Source of the DNA: Chloracidobacterium sp. CP2_5A
GTDB taxonomy: Bacteria > Acidobacteriota > Blastocatellia > Chloracidobacteriales > Chloracidobacteriaceae
Direction of reading: 5' to 3'
Length of the DNA stretch: 46,719 nt
NCBI GenBank assembly: GCA_002254845.1
Contig: NKPT01000025.1
Span: 1-46,719 of the forward strand
This document shows, piece by piece, positions 37,658 through 46,656 of the stretch. Below the pieces are notes generated by a model. The model saw nothing but the letters and a program-made list of their open reading frames with translations. It had not been told where the DNA came from and searched no databases. Position 1 is the first letter of the stretch; each line of letters starts with the position of its first letter. A program made the translations under genes and the position numbers.

Positions 37658-37999
37658 TTATTCTAAAGCTTTCGCATCGCACAGTTGACGGACCCAAGCG
37701 GCGTAGGGAGGCGAAACCTCGGCGCTGACCAAGGCGAGAATTTCTGGCGTAGCGTAAGCATGGCGCGCGCGAATCGCCGCCTCCAATGCCGGATAGCGCG
37801 CGGCCGTTGTCTTGAGAATCAGCAGATATTCCGCCTCCTCGCGCAAAGCGCCCTCCCACTCGTACACCGACGTGACGCCGGCAACAATGTTAACGCAGGC
37901 GGCATGTCGCCCCTGCACAGCGATTCGGGCCAGCTCGCGCGCTGACTCAAGCGTGTCCGTCGTCACAAGGACGACCCGCACATCCGCTCCATTCGGCAC
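37658..37999 (-). CDS. cutA: CutA1-like divalent-cation tolerance protein
   Basis: Protein of 113 aa, a normal length. RVVLVTTDTLESARELARIAV, HAACVNIVAGVTSVYEWEG, EEAEYLLILKTTAARYPALEAAI and HAYATPEILALVSAEVSPPYAAWV are typical of the trimeric CutA1 fold, linked to copper tolerance in E. coli. Two GTG starts are possible: 37999, with a weak GGTAGGT, and 37981, with GGAG 5 nt upstream and a length closer to the family core. Confidence 0.93.
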   Translation of the reverse strand: MPNGADVRVVLVTTDTLESARELARIAVQGRHAACVNIVAGVTSVYEWEGALREEAEYLLILKTTAARYPALEAAIRARHAYATPEILALVSAEVSPPYAAWVRQLCDAKALE

Positions 38000-38110
38000 T
38001 TGGCGTCTACCTACCGGCGTGAGTTACTGACAGGGAAATCTGACTGCGCTGGCGACTATAGCAGACTAAGCTGGACTATCGCACCCTTGATTTACCCCAA
38101 AAAAGTGCGG

Positions 38111-39127
38111 TCAACTTGAAGAAACCGCGTTTTTTGCCGCCAGCGTCTCAAACAGGAACATTTCCAGGCTGAGCCGCGGCGTGGCCTGCCCGCGCTTCAG
38201 GGCGTCGTCCACGGCTTGCAGCCGAATGAGCGCCTCGCGCAGCCGCGCCGCGGACCGCCTGCGCGTCGCGCCGAGAAAGTCGTTGAGTCGGCTGGGCGGC
38301 AAGCGCAACTCGCGCAGAAGCTCCTCGCGGGGCGTATTGACAGCCATGAGCTCATGGGCCAGCAGCATTTGCCGCAGTTGCCAGTCCAACAGCCCGACCA
38401 GGGCCACCGGCTCCGCCCCACGCTTGAGCAGGCGATGGAGCGTCCGCAGCGCGCGCGGCGCGTCGCCCTGCCAAAGCGCCTCGCTCAGAGCGAAGTTGTC
38501 CTCCTGCGCTGAGCGAACCGTCAGCGCCTCGACGGCCTCCAGCTCGATACGCCCCCCTGGGCCGGCGTAATTCATGAGCTTTTCCACTTCGCTTATCAGC
38601 CGCGACAGGCTGCACCCGACCGCGCCAATCAGCCCGCCGGCCGCCGCCGGCGACAGCTCGAAGCCCAGCCGTCGCGCATGGGAAGTCACCCACCGGCGGG
38701 CCTCTTCCGGGCTCAGGGCGACGCATTCGATGAGCGTCGCCGCCTTGAGCAACGCGGCGGTCGCCAAGCGACGCTTATCGAGCGCGCTCGCTTGAAAGAC
38801 AAGCGTCGCGGTTGGCGCCGGCTGACGAAGATAGTCCTTGAGTAACTCGACTTCCGCCTCAGTCAGCTTGTCAAAGTTGCGCGCGACAACCAGCCGCCCG
38901 GTCGGAGGCAGCGGCGCTTCGCGGGCGACAGCCAAAACGCGGCTCAGCCCTTCCTGCTCAGCGTCATGCTCGGAGTAATTGAAAGGGCGCTGCCCCTCCT
39001 CCGGCACGACACGCTCCAGCAACGCGCGCAGGCAGGCGCGCTGAAAGTAGGACTCCTCGCCGGCGAGGACGTAAAGCCGCTCTGGCGCGATGGTTGGCGG
39101 AAGCTGTAAAAACTCGGTCGCCTTCAT
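38111..39127 (-). CDS. holA: DNA polymerase III delta subunit
   Basis: Protein of 338 aa, part of the clamp loader that opens the beta clamp. ERLYVLAGEESYFQRACLRALLE, RPFNYSEHDAEQEGLSRVLAVAREAPL, RLVVARNFDKL, FQASALDKRRLATAALLKAA and SRLISEVEKLMNYAG are typical, with the C-terminal helical collar containing LLDWQLRQMLLAHELMAV. The ATG at 39127 shares its A with the stop of the upstream 111-aa gene (TGATG), so translation is probably coupled; the frame to 39172 is only open extension. Both holA and the split dnaE lie in this window, about 22 kb apart. Confidence 0.92.
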   Translation of the reverse strand: MKATEFLQLPPTIAPERLYVLAGEESYFQRACLRALLERVVPEEGQRPFNYSEHDAEQEGLSRVLAVAREAPLPPTGRLVVARNFDKLTEAEVELLKDYLRQPAPTATLVFQASALDKRRLATAALLKAATLIECVALSPEEARRWVTSHARRLGFELSPAAAGGLIGAVGCSLSRLISEVEKLMNYAGPGGRIELEAVEALTVRSAQEDNFALSEALWQGDAPRALRTLHRLLKRGAEPVALVGLLDWQLRQMLLAHELMAVNTPREELLRELRLPPSRLNDFLGATRRRSAARLREALIRLQAVDDALKRGQATPRLSLEMFLFETLAAKNAVSSS

Positions 39128-39462
39128 CAAATCGAGGCCAGAACGCGCACGAGGGCGGCGCTGGTCGAGCAATCTGGAATCAAAATTTCGATGGCGATTT
39201 CCTCGCCGCCCTGGATCGCCCTGACGCCCGCAGTCGCTATCTCCTCTCGCAGCAGCGTTCCAAAGCGGTCATGGACGGTAAAATATAGGTAGGGCGTCTG
39301 CAGCCGCGTCAAGCCCGCGTTGATGAGCGTGCCGGTTACGCGCACGTCGCCGGACTCCAGCCGCTGCGCGACACAGGACTCAACCCGCGCAGCGTAGTTG
39401 GGCACGTTCTGGACTTCAGTTTCAAGGTTTTGCTCAAGCAGCAGCGGCGTCGGCATGGCCAT
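39127..39462 (-). CDS. Small FxLYD-like protein
   Basis: Protein of 111 aa. After a short helix (LLLEQNLETEVQNVP), a beta sandwich-like stretch reads VRVTGTLINAGLTRLQTPYLYFTVHDRFGTLL followed by GEEIAIEILIPD. This has the G-x-hydrophobic-N, Y-F-x-V-x-D-x-G pattern of FxLYD/DUF3426-type domains; the call is tentative. There is no signal peptide, so the protein may be cytosolic. Starts at 39462 and 39456 are both possible, with AAGGGGG upstream. It overlaps holA by 1 nt and follows hemD by 50 nt. Confidence 0.75.
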   Translation of the reverse strand: MAMPTPLLLEQNLETEVQNVPNYAARVESCVAQRLESGDVRVTGTLINAGLTRLQTPYLYFTVHDRFGTLLREEIATAGVRAIQGGEEIAIEILIPDCSTSAALVRVLASI

Positions 39463-39512
39463 TTCCCCCTTTAGCGCTGGGCGCAGGATTAATATTCAAC
39501 AGGGCGAGCGCT

Positions 39513-40358
39513 TCACCGGGACGCAACATGGGCGGCAATCGCTTCAGCCAGCGCCGGCAGCGTGGCTTCCTGCGGCTCGATGGCGACCGCGAGCCCCAGC
39601 TCGCGGGCAGCCTGGCTGGTCACCGGGCCGATGCAGGCCACCTTCGCGCGCGCCAGAAGCTCGCTTGGGCTGATACCCGGAAAGGCCTCGGCAAACTGGG
39701 TCACAGCCGAGGCGCTGGCAAAGGCCACGACATCAAAATCGCCGGATCGTAAGCGATGCGCCCAGTCCGTCGGGTCAAAATCGGAGCGAGCCGTTTGGTA
39801 AGCTTCCACGATGTCGAGCGCGACGCCCAAGGCGGCGAAAGACTCCGGCAGGGTTTCGCGCGCCACCCGCGCGCGCGGCAGCAAGACGCGCAACCCGGCG
39901 ACTTGCCCGCCGTGAAAGGCGACAAAGCTCTCAACGACGCCTTCCGCGTTGAAGCGCGCTGGAATAAGGTCAACGGCGAGACCGGCATCGCGCGCGACGC
40001 CGGCGGTCCCCTTGCCAATGGCGCACAGACGCAGGCCGCCGACCAGCCGAAGGTCATCGCCATGAAACCGCAGGCGCCTGAGAAAAAAATCAATGGCGTT
40101 GGCGCTGGTAAAAAAGAGCCAGTCATAATGATGCGCCGCGCCGGCGACTTGCTCTCGCAGGCGCTGCAGCGCGCCGTCAAGGGCGTCCCAACTGCTGGGC
40201 TCCGTGATGACAATGGCAGGCAGCGACGCGACCTGCGCGCCATACCGCTCAAGCAACGCGACAAAGGTCGCCGCCTGATGCGCTGCGCGGGTGATCAAAA
40301 CGCGCTTCCCATCAAGCGGATACTCCGTCAGCGGATGCTTGCTCGCCATATTCGCCAT
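39513..40358 (-). CDS. hemD: Uroporphyrinogen-III synthase
   Basis: Protein of 281 aa that cyclises hydroxymethylbilane with inversion of ring D to uroporphyrinogen III, the branch point to haem, corrinoids and (bacterio)chlorophyll. DGKRVLITRAAHQAATFVALLERYGAQV, WLFFTSANAIDFFLRRL, LRLCAIGKGTA, LPRARVARETLPESF and VVAFASASAVTQFAEAF are family signatures. The ATG at 40358 is preferred; frames from 40379 and 40442 are open too, but the latter ATG overlaps the start of the divergent dehydratase gene. In this organism it would supply tetrapyrroles for the BchX step as well as haem. Confidence 0.9.
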   Translation of the reverse strand: MANMASKHPLTEYPLDGKRVLITRAAHQAATFVALLERYGAQVASLPAIVITEPSSWDALDGALQRLREQVAGAAHHYDWLFFTSANAIDFFLRRLRFHGDDLRLVGGLRLCAIGKGTAGVARDAGLAVDLIPARFNAEGVVESFVAFHGGQVAGLRVLLPRARVARETLPESFAALGVALDIVEAYQTARSDFDPTDWAHRLRSGDFDVVAFASASAVTQFAEAFPGISPSELLARAKVACIGPVTSQAARELGLAVAIEPQEATLPALAEAIAAHVASR

Positions 40359-40426
40359 AACGCCTGCCTGCTCCAGCATACTTCCAAACAAGCCATTGGA
40401 AATAGCAAAAATCTGGCAAGCTGTGC

Positions 40427-40432
40427 GATACT
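40427..40432 (+). promoter_or_regulatory. Candidate extended -10 element of the threonine dehydratase gene
   Basis: GATACT (40427-40432) is preceded by TG at 40424-40425, giving TGCGATACT. Transcription would start at about 40439-40441, that is at the ATG itself. No Shine-Dalgarno precedes the ATG, so the mRNA may be leaderless. No good -35 box is seen. Confidence 0.35.
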
Positions 40433-40440
40433 TATCGGTC

Positions 40441-41418
40441 ATGACGACCTCGACCGACTTTACCCTGGCCCGAGTTCTGGCGGCGCATGCGCGGATTGCG
40501 CCCTATGTGCATCGGACCCCCGTCCTGACGTCGCGGACGCTGGATGCCCGCGTCGGGGCGACAGTCTTTCTCAAGGCCGAAAACTTTCAGCGCGGCGGAT
40601 CCTTCAAGGCGCGCGGCGCGATGAACTGCCTGGCCGCCCTGCCGCCGGAAGTCCGCTCGCGCGGCGTCGCGGCTTTTTCATCCGGCAATCATGCCCAAGG
40701 CGTGGCGCTCGCGGCCCGCGCCTTTGGCGTCCCGGCGACCATTGTCATGCCAACCGACGCCCCGGCTTCTAAAATCGCCGGGACGCTGGCCTACGGCGCG
40801 CGGATTGTTTACTATGACCGGCAACATGAAGACCGCGAAGCGATTGCCCGGCAACTGGCCGAGGAAAGCGGCGCCGTCTTGATTCCGCCGTACGATCACT
40901 ATGAGGTGATGGCCGGCCAGGGCACGGTCGCCTTGGAGCTGCTGACCGAGGTTGGCAGTCTTGACGCGCTGCTGGCGCCGGTCGGCGGCGGCGGGCTGCT
41001 TAGCGGGTGCGCGACCGTGGCCCGGGAATGGTTTCCGACCATGGCGATCTACGGCGTCGAGGCCGAACTCGCCGACGATACCTGCCAATCGTTTCGAGCC
41101 GGGCGGCGCGTCGCCATTCCCCCGCCGGCGACGATTGCCGACGGCATGCGGAACCTCGCGCCAGGCGCGCTGACGTTTCCCATCGTGCAACGCGCCGTGA
41201 CCGACATCCTGCTGGTTTCAGAACAGGAAATCCGGGCGGCCGTGAAATTCTTGCTAACGCGCCTGAAAGTTCTGGTCGAGCCGACTGGGGCGGCGGGCGT
41301 GGCGGCCCTGCTGGCAGGCAAAGCGCCCGCGCAAGGAAAGCGAATCGGGGTTATACTTTCTGGCGGCAATGTGGACGCCGCGCAACTGACGGATTGCCTG
41401 AAGGCCGATGACTGGTAA
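40441..41418 (+). CDS. Threonine ammonia-lyase / serine-threonine dehydratase, short form
   Basis: Protein of 325 aa, a fold-type II PLP enzyme. The PLP lysine is K56 in GGSFKARGA; SSGNHAQGVALAA binds substrate and GGGGLLSG binds the cofactor phosphate. It deaminates threonine to 2-oxobutanoate, or serine to pyruvate. There is no C-terminal ACT domain, so it resembles the catabolic TdcB type or serine racemase rather than feedback-controlled IlvA. The ATG at 40441 is palindromic with an opposite-strand ATG (TCATGA) in the hemD frame. The C-terminus GVILSGGNVDAAQL is typical. Confidence 0.92.
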   Translation: MTTSTDFTLARVLAAHARIAPYVHRTPVLTSRTLDARVGATVFLKAENFQRGGSFKARGAMNCLAALPPEVRSRGVAAFSSGNHAQGVALAARAFGVPATIVMPTDAPASKIAGTLAYGARIVYYDRQHEDREAIARQLAEESGAVLIPPYDHYEVMAGQGTVALELLTEVGSLDALLAPVGGGGLLSGCATVAREWFPTMAIYGVEAELADDTCQSFRAGRRVAIPPPATIADGMRNLAPGALTFPIVQRAVTDILLVSEQEIRAAVKFLLTRLKVLVEPTGAAGVAALLAGKAPAQGKRIGVILSGGNVDAAQLTDCLKADDW

Positions 41419-41460
41419 TCGAGCGCGCGCCGAGTCCGCCTAGCGGCGAGTAATTCCTGA

Positions 41461-41485
41461 ATTTTGCCCTTCCGATTTTGCCCTT
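41461..41485 (+). repeat. Short direct repeat in the leader of the coiled-coil gene
   Basis: ATTTTGCCCTT at 41461-41471 and again at 41475-41485 (14-nt period), 22 nt before the start codon of the next gene. It has the look of a small slippage duplication, like the one before the gene at 18548. Confidence 0.8.
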
Positions 41486-41507
41486 TCGCGAGGAAGCTCG
41501 ACAGACG

Positions 41508-42491
41508 ATGGATGAGCAGTTCCTATCTATGACCGACGGGCTTGCCTACCTAGCCCAAGTGGAAATCCTACGGCAGTCAGACCCCTCGTCTCCCTACCTA
41601 GCGCAGCCGGAGGTCATTGAAAGTTACCAGCGGTGGCAGGGGTACTTTCAAGCGGCGCTGGTCGCGCCGACCACGTACCAGGCATTCTTAGCCTATCTGG
41701 AGCGGTCGGCGCGGAAGGACCTGTCCAGCTACCTTCAGCGGCGATTCCCGCTCTCGCCGCCGCCAGAGCGCGCGGCGTCGCCGGCTAGCGCAAGCCACGG
41801 CGCGCAGGCGAGAGACGGCGGCGTCATTCAGCTCGATCAGCTTATTGATCAGTACCGGCGCGAGCAGATGGAGCGAGGCAACAGCGCCGAGGAAGACGAG
41901 GAAATCGAGCGCAGCCTGACGCCGGACCGCCCAGCGTCCGGTCTATCAAGCCTGACCAAGGAAGAGTTACTCGCCCGTGTCGAGCGGCTTGAGCAGGATA
42001 ACCGCAGCCTCCGTAAACGGCTACAGGTGAAGCTCGGTCGGCGCGAGGTCAGGGAGCTTGAGGACATTGTCGCTGACTACGAGCGCAGGATGCGCGAGGC
42101 CGAACAGCAACTCGATGAGCTGCGTCGCGCCGCGCGCGATAGCGGCAAATTCGGCGACAGCGGCAAGTTCGCGGAAGATATTTCGCCGGCGCCCGGCGCG
42201 GCCACGCCGGAGGACGAGCTTCAGCGCGTCGAAAAAAGGTACCAGAAAACGCTGGCCGAAGTCGCGATTCTGGCTCAGGGCATGCTTAACCACCTCACGA
42301 CCTTTCTCAATGACAAGGCCTGCATGGTCGGACCAGGCGAGCAATTTGGCATTGCCATTCAGTTTCCGGAGCTTCAGGCCCCGGTCGTCCAGATGATTCG
42401 CAAACTCAAGCAGATTGAGGATATTAGCAAGCGTCGGTGCGGCATCCCCGAACTCAATGAGCTGGTTGACCAGCTTTTCGGCAAGCATTAG
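41508..42491 (+). CDS. Coiled-coil protein of unknown function
   Basis: Protein of 327 aa, soluble. N-terminal ~85 residues: MTDGLAYLAQVEILRQ, then SYQRWQGYFQAALVAPTTYQAFLAYLERSARKDL. A variable linker follows, then a long coiled coil (about 140-215: ELLARVERLEQDNRSLRKRLQ, VRELEDIVADYERRMREAEQQLDELRR). The C-terminal ~90 residues may be a folded domain (VAILAQGMLNHLTTFLNDK, IAIQFPELQAPVVQMIRKLKQI). No signal peptide or membrane segment. The ATG at 41508 lies 12 nt after AGGAAG. I recognise no family; the layout would fit a scaffold or regulator. Confidence 0.75.
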   Translation: MDEQFLSMTDGLAYLAQVEILRQSDPSSPYLAQPEVIESYQRWQGYFQAALVAPTTYQAFLAYLERSARKDLSSYLQRRFPLSPPPERAASPASASHGAQARDGGVIQLDQLIDQYRREQMERGNSAEEDEEIERSLTPDRPASGLSSLTKEELLARVERLEQDNRSLRKRLQVKLGRREVRELEDIVADYERRMREAEQQLDELRRAARDSGKFGDSGKFAEDISPAPGAATPEDELQRVEKRYQKTLAEVAILAQGMLNHLTTFLNDKACMVGPGEQFGIAIQFPELQAPVVQMIRKLKQIEDISKRRCGIPELNELVDQLFGKH

Positions 42492-42643
42492 CGCGGCGCG
42501 CCCAGCGCGCCGATGAAGGTTGACCAAACGATTCTGCCGCGTCTATATTCGCCCATCGCCCAAACCGTATGGCGTAACACGCTTTGCGCCGCCGGTTCCG
42601 CTCGCATTACTTGCGCATCCTAACATTCCGAGGACATTTAGCC

Positions 42644-42859
42644 ATGCCCGGTGGAACGAATGAAGTCATGCGCGACTTCTTCATCCGCGTTATCGGGAAC
42701 ACCCCCGAAGAGCGATTCATTTACGTCATCCGCGCCCAGGACGGCAGGGCGGCCCTCAACTTGCACATTAATAATCTCGGCGACCGCCCATGCGTTGTGC
42801 TCGACGGGTTAACGGGGGAAGTGGTGGAACGTTACAACGTAGACAAAAAAGGGCGCTGA
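42644..42859 (+). CDS. Small beta-rich protein of unknown function
   Basis: Protein of 71 aa. AGGA lies 10 nt before the ATG at 42644. VMRDFFIRVIGNTPEERFIYVIR, RAALNLHINNLGDRPCVVLD and GEVVERYNV suggest alternating strands. It has one Cys and no export signal. It sits 152 nt after the coiled-coil gene and directly before a very strong terminator, which supports its being the last gene of a transcript. No family recognised. Confidence 0.65.
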   Translation: MPGGTNEVMRDFFIRVIGNTPEERFIYVIRAQDGRAALNLHINNLGDRPCVVLDGLTGEVVERYNVDKKGR

Positions 42860-42882
42860 CAACGCTTACCCCCGACATCGGG

Positions 42883-42920
42883 AAAACGGCGAATGGGAAA
42901 GCCTCCCATTCGCCGTTTTT
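42883..42920. terminator. Strong bidirectional intrinsic terminator
   Basis: AAAACGGCGAATGGGA (42883-42898), loop AAGCC, TCCCATTCGCCGTTTT (42904-42919), then T: a perfect 16-bp stem flanked by A4 and T5. It ends the plus-strand run, and the T4 on the other strand would also stop the TonB receptor transcript arriving from the right (stop at 42977). Confidence 0.93.
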
Positions 42921-42976
42921 GCCTGTTTGAGCATAGGCGTCGCAATGGCTGACCAAGGAGATGCCTAACGGAATCC

Positions 42977-45900
42977 TTAGAAGATGAACTTGAGCGCCAT
43001 CTGAATTCGGCGCGAGCCGCTCACCACGCTATCCCGAATCTGTCCGAAAGTCGCCGCCGTCACGACGGCGGTCGGAAACGCAAACGACGGAGTGTTGGTG
43101 GCGTTTTGCATCTCCAGCCGATATTGGAGGCTGACCCCCTCCACGATACGGAACGACTTGGCCACGGTCAGGTCAAGTTGGAAAAAGCCCGGCCCGGTGA
43201 AGAAGTTCCGTCCGGTGTTGCCGAGCGCCCCTGGAGCCGGAAGGCTGAAGCGCGCCCGTTCATCCGCCGTAAAGAAGAAATTCGTCCCGGATTCCTGCCG
43301 CACCGAGCCGAGCGACCGCGAGCAGTTGGCGCAGTTGGCAAATGACTGCACCGCGTTGCTGAGCGTATTCGCGCCGGAAAAGACCGTAAACGGCCGCCCC
43401 GACGTGAGCCGCACAATCCCGGCTACCATCCACCCGCCGATAACCTGATCAATGAACGGGTTGAGCTGTCTGGCGTATTGCCGACCGCGCCCGAAGGGCA
43501 GCTCCCACACAAAGTTGCCCTGCAACGCATGCGTCCGGTCGAAGTCCGAGCGGGCGTAGTTGATACGCCGGTTGCGAAGGTCGAAGGGCGTGCTCGACGC
43601 CGACTGGGCGCTGCCGCTCGCCGCCACGGTGAAAGTCGGGTCAAACGACCGCGTGTCGAGCGACTTCGCGAACGTGTAGCTGATTTGGAAGCTCAGCCCG
43701 TCGCGGAAGCGGCGGGACAGTTGTAGCTCAGCCGCGTGGTAGTTTGAGAAGTCAAAGTTGTCAATCACCGACAGCCCGCCGGTGTACTGCGGGAAGTCGA
43801 AAAAGAAAAACGGCGAAAAGCCGCGCGCCGGCAGGTTGGCCCCGATTTGCTGCGCCAGCGACACGGCCAAGCCAGCGACATTGTTGTTGGTTAGGCTTCC
43901 GCGGAAGTTGTTAATGGTGGTCTGCGAGCCATTCGGGTTGGCCAGGAGCGAGTTAATGAGCGGGCTGTTGCAAGCTGGCGTGAATGTCCCCGACACGGCG
44001 CAGGGACGCATAATGTTGAACGCGTCCAGAAAGCCGTTTTCAAAGATTTTCACCTGATTGGCGTTGTAGCCGCTCAGCAAGCCGTTGCCGTGCCGCCCGA
44101 TATAGTTGGCTTCAAGCACCAGGTTCCATCCCAGATCGCGCTGCACGCTGAGCGCCCACTGGTGAACCTTGGGCGTCCGGTAGCTAGGGTCGAACACGGT
44201 AATGCTGTTGGCCGAAAAGGCCGGCGGCTGCCGGAGCGCGTCTGGCGAGACGCCCGCCGGAGGCGCGAGCGTCGGCAGGTTGCGCAGCCGGCCGCCGCCC
44301 TGCCCGAAGGCGTCATTGATCACCCCCAGCGTCGCGCCCGGCACGGTTGGCAAGATAAACGACGAGGTCACGAAGGTATTGAGACGATCGTACGCCAGCC
44401 GGTAGTTGGCGCGGATCGAGGTCTTTCCGTCGCCAAAGGGGTCCCACGCCACGCCGACGCTCGGCGCGAAGTTGTTCAGGTCATCCGAGACCAACTCGCC
44501 GTTGACCCAGCGCGCCGTGTTGGTCGGGGGCGCGCCGAACGCGAGCCGCTGGTCGGGCGCGGCCAGCCGCCGCGGCTCGCGGAAAGCCGGGCGAATTTCC
44601 CACCGGAGGCCATAGTCAATCGTCAGGTTCGGGCGCAAGCGCCATGTATCCTGCACATAAAAGTCATACTCCGGGTAGCGCGCGTCGGCCGTGAAGATCG
44701 TGCCGGGCGGGCCGTACTGATTGCCAATCGAGACAAACGCCTGCGATATGCGCCCAACGCGCCCCAGCAGGTTGTTGATGGAGCGCTGGAGCAATGGCAA
44801 GTCAAACGCCGTGTTGATGTTGCTCGGAATCCCGAAGGCCGCGACGCTCACCGTATTGATGGCCGTGCTGAAGTTCGCCGCCCGCTGCGTGTTGAGGCCG
44901 GCCACCGACGTGCGCCGGTCAATGTGCCGCCCGAAGCGCAGGTTGAAGCCGCCCTTGATGGTGTGCGCCCCGCGTATGTAGGTCAGATTGTCCACGAACT
45001 GAAGCGTCGTCAATGCGCGCCGGTTGATGACCGGCGCCAGGTTGGAAACCGGCGTCGTCACATCATTGAGCGTCACCGGCGGGTTATTGGCAAACTCCGG
45101 GTCGGGGTTGTCAAAGCTGAAGGTGAAGCGATTGAGTCCGACGACGAATTCGTTGGTGAGGCTGCTCGTCGGCGACCAGCGATGATTGATGGCGACGTTG
45201 CGGGGGCTGCGGCGGGTATCCACCAGCCGCGCCGTGTTTGGAAACGCCGACGGGCCGGCGTTGGCGAAGTCGCCCAGCGAATCCTGTCGCCCCCAGGAAA
45301 TGCGCCCAAACACCGTCTGGCGGTCGCTGATGACGTAGTCTATTTTCGCCGTGTAATCCTCCTGCTGCTCGCGCCCGCGGGCGTTGAAGAGGAAGCCGGC
45401 GGTGTTGAGGCCGTCGCCGAAGGCGAAGTTGTTCGGCAGCGGCGTCAGATCAATGACGCGCCGAATGGTCGGGTCAAGCCCCAGCCCCTGCGGATCCATC
45501 ATGCCGATGTTGTACGTCCCGATGTTGAGACCTGGCGCGGGATTGCCGCTGGCGTCCACCGATGCGCCGGTCGTGCCAAAAGGCAGGTTGCGCCCGCCGA
45601 TAACGTAGCGAAATAGCCCCTGCCGCGCCGTCTGGGTATAGACAATGCGGGTCACCGGGCGACTCTCGCTGGCCCGCAGAACCTGAATATTGGTAAAGAA
45701 AAACAGCCGGTTGCGAATGATCGGCCCGCCGAGGCTGCCGCCGCCGATGTGCTGGACAAACTGGCGCTTGACGATGCCGTTGAGGTTGTTTTCGTACTCA
45801 TTCGCGTTGAAGCTCGGCGTCTGGTAGAACCAAAAGCCTGTGCCGTGAAACTCGTTCGTCCCCGAACGGGTGATCATATTGATCTGCGCGCCGCTGCTGC

Positions 45901-46633
45901 GGCCGTTTTCGGCCGAAGGGTTGCTCGTAATGACGCGAAACTCGGCCAGGGCGTCCGGGTTGACGCGAGTGGGCGAGAAGTTCGAGCCGCCGGCGCTGGT
46001 TTCGTTCGTGTCAATGCCGTCGAGCGTAAAGTTCACGGCGCGGTCGCGCGCGCCGTGAACGTGAACGCCGCCGCCGGTGTTCGCGCCGACCACCACGCCC
46101 GGCTGAAAGTTGATGAAGTCAAGCGGATTGCGCCCGCGCGCGCCAACGATGGGAAGGGCGACAACGGCCTGCCGCTCGACAAGATTCCCCAGATTGCCGG
46201 AACTGCTCGTCTGAATTCGCTCGGCCGCGTCGGTGACTTCTATGATTTCCTGCGCCCCGCCGGCCTCCAGCGAGGCGTTGACCGTCGTGGGCTGCCCAAC
46301 GTTGACGACGTTGCCTTTCAAAACGAGCTTTTTGAAACCGCTGGCTTCGATTGTCACGGCATAGACGCCGACTTGAACCGAGTCAAAGACATACGCTCCG
46401 CTCTCGCTGGTCTGCGTTTCAAAAGCGGCGTTGGTGCCCTCGTTGGTCAGGATAACGCGGGCGCCGGCGACGAGCGCGCCGGACGGGTCGCGCACTGTCC
46501 CCGTCAGGCGGGATGTCGTGCCCTGCGCCCAAGTCGCGGGGGGACTGCCAAGCGCCAACGCGAGTAGAATGAGCCAAGCCAAAGCGAATAACCTCTGGCT
46601 AACCGAGCAGGCGAGCCTCCAGAGAGCCGGCAT
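42977..46633 (-). CDS. Oar-like TonB-dependent outer membrane receptor
   Basis: Protein of 1218 aa. A signal peptide (LFALAWLILLALALGSPPATWAQ) is followed by a carboxypeptidase-regulatory-like domain (about 40-125: LTGTVRDPSGALVAGARVILTN, GVYAVTIEASGFKK), a plug (about 150-260: VNFTLDGIDTNETSAGGSNF, GAQINMITRSGTNEFHGTGFWFYQ) and a long beta-barrel ending in a terminal Phe (IQMALKFIF). This is the large Oar/TonB type expanded in Acidobacteriota and used for uptake of unknown, probably polymeric, substrates. The ATG at 46633 has GAGGT 5 nt upstream. A strong terminator lies beyond the stop. Confidence 0.94.
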   Translation of the reverse strand: MPALWRLACSVSQRLFALAWLILLALALGSPPATWAQGTTSRLTGTVRDPSGALVAGARVILTNEGTNAAFETQTSESGAYVFDSVQVGVYAVTIEASGFKKLVLKGNVVNVGQPTTVNASLEAGGAQEIIEVTDAAERIQTSSSGNLGNLVERQAVVALPIVGARGRNPLDFINFQPGVVVGANTGGGVHVHGARDRAVNFTLDGIDTNETSAGGSNFSPTRVNPDALAEFRVITSNPSAENGRSSGAQINMITRSGTNEFHGTGFWFYQTPSFNANEYENNLNGIVKRQFVQHIGGGSLGGPIIRNRLFFFTNIQVLRASESRPVTRIVYTQTARQGLFRYVIGGRNLPFGTTGASVDASGNPAPGLNIGTYNIGMMDPQGLGLDPTIRRVIDLTPLPNNFAFGDGLNTAGFLFNARGREQQEDYTAKIDYVISDRQTVFGRISWGRQDSLGDFANAGPSAFPNTARLVDTRRSPRNVAINHRWSPTSSLTNEFVVGLNRFTFSFDNPDPEFANNPPVTLNDVTTPVSNLAPVINRRALTTLQFVDNLTYIRGAHTIKGGFNLRFGRHIDRRTSVAGLNTQRAANFSTAINTVSVAAFGIPSNINTAFDLPLLQRSINNLLGRVGRISQAFVSIGNQYGPPGTIFTADARYPEYDFYVQDTWRLRPNLTIDYGLRWEIRPAFREPRRLAAPDQRLAFGAPPTNTARWVNGELVSDDLNNFAPSVGVAWDPFGDGKTSIRANYRLAYDRLNTFVTSSFILPTVPGATLGVINDAFGQGGGRLRNLPTLAPPAGVSPDALRQPPAFSANSITVFDPSYRTPKVHQWALSVQRDLGWNLVLEANYIGRHGNGLLSGYNANQVKIFENGFLDAFNIMRPCAVSGTFTPACNSPLINSLLANPNGSQTTINNFRGSLTNNNVAGLAVSLAQQIGANLPARGFSPFFFFDFPQYTGGLSVIDNFDFSNYHAAELQLSRRFRDGLSFQISYTFAKSLDTRSFDPTFTVAASGSAQSASSTPFDLRNRRINYARSDFDRTHALQGNFVWELPFGRGRQYARQLNPFIDQVIGGWMVAGIVRLTSGRPFTVFSGANTLSNAVQSFANCANCSRSLGSVRQESGTNFFFTADERARFSLPAPGALGNTGRNFFTGPGFFQLDLTVAKSFRIVEGVSLQYRLEMQNATNTPSFAFPTAVVTAATFGQIRDSVVSGSRRIQMALKFIF

Positions 46634-46656
46634 AACAAACCTCGCAGCAAGCTAGT

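Noticed and set aside
44090..45616. 508-codon plus-strand ORF opposite the TonB receptor
   Set aside because: Arg/Val/Ala-rich antisense shadow in GC-rich DNA; no motif, while the minus strand encodes the receptor barrel.
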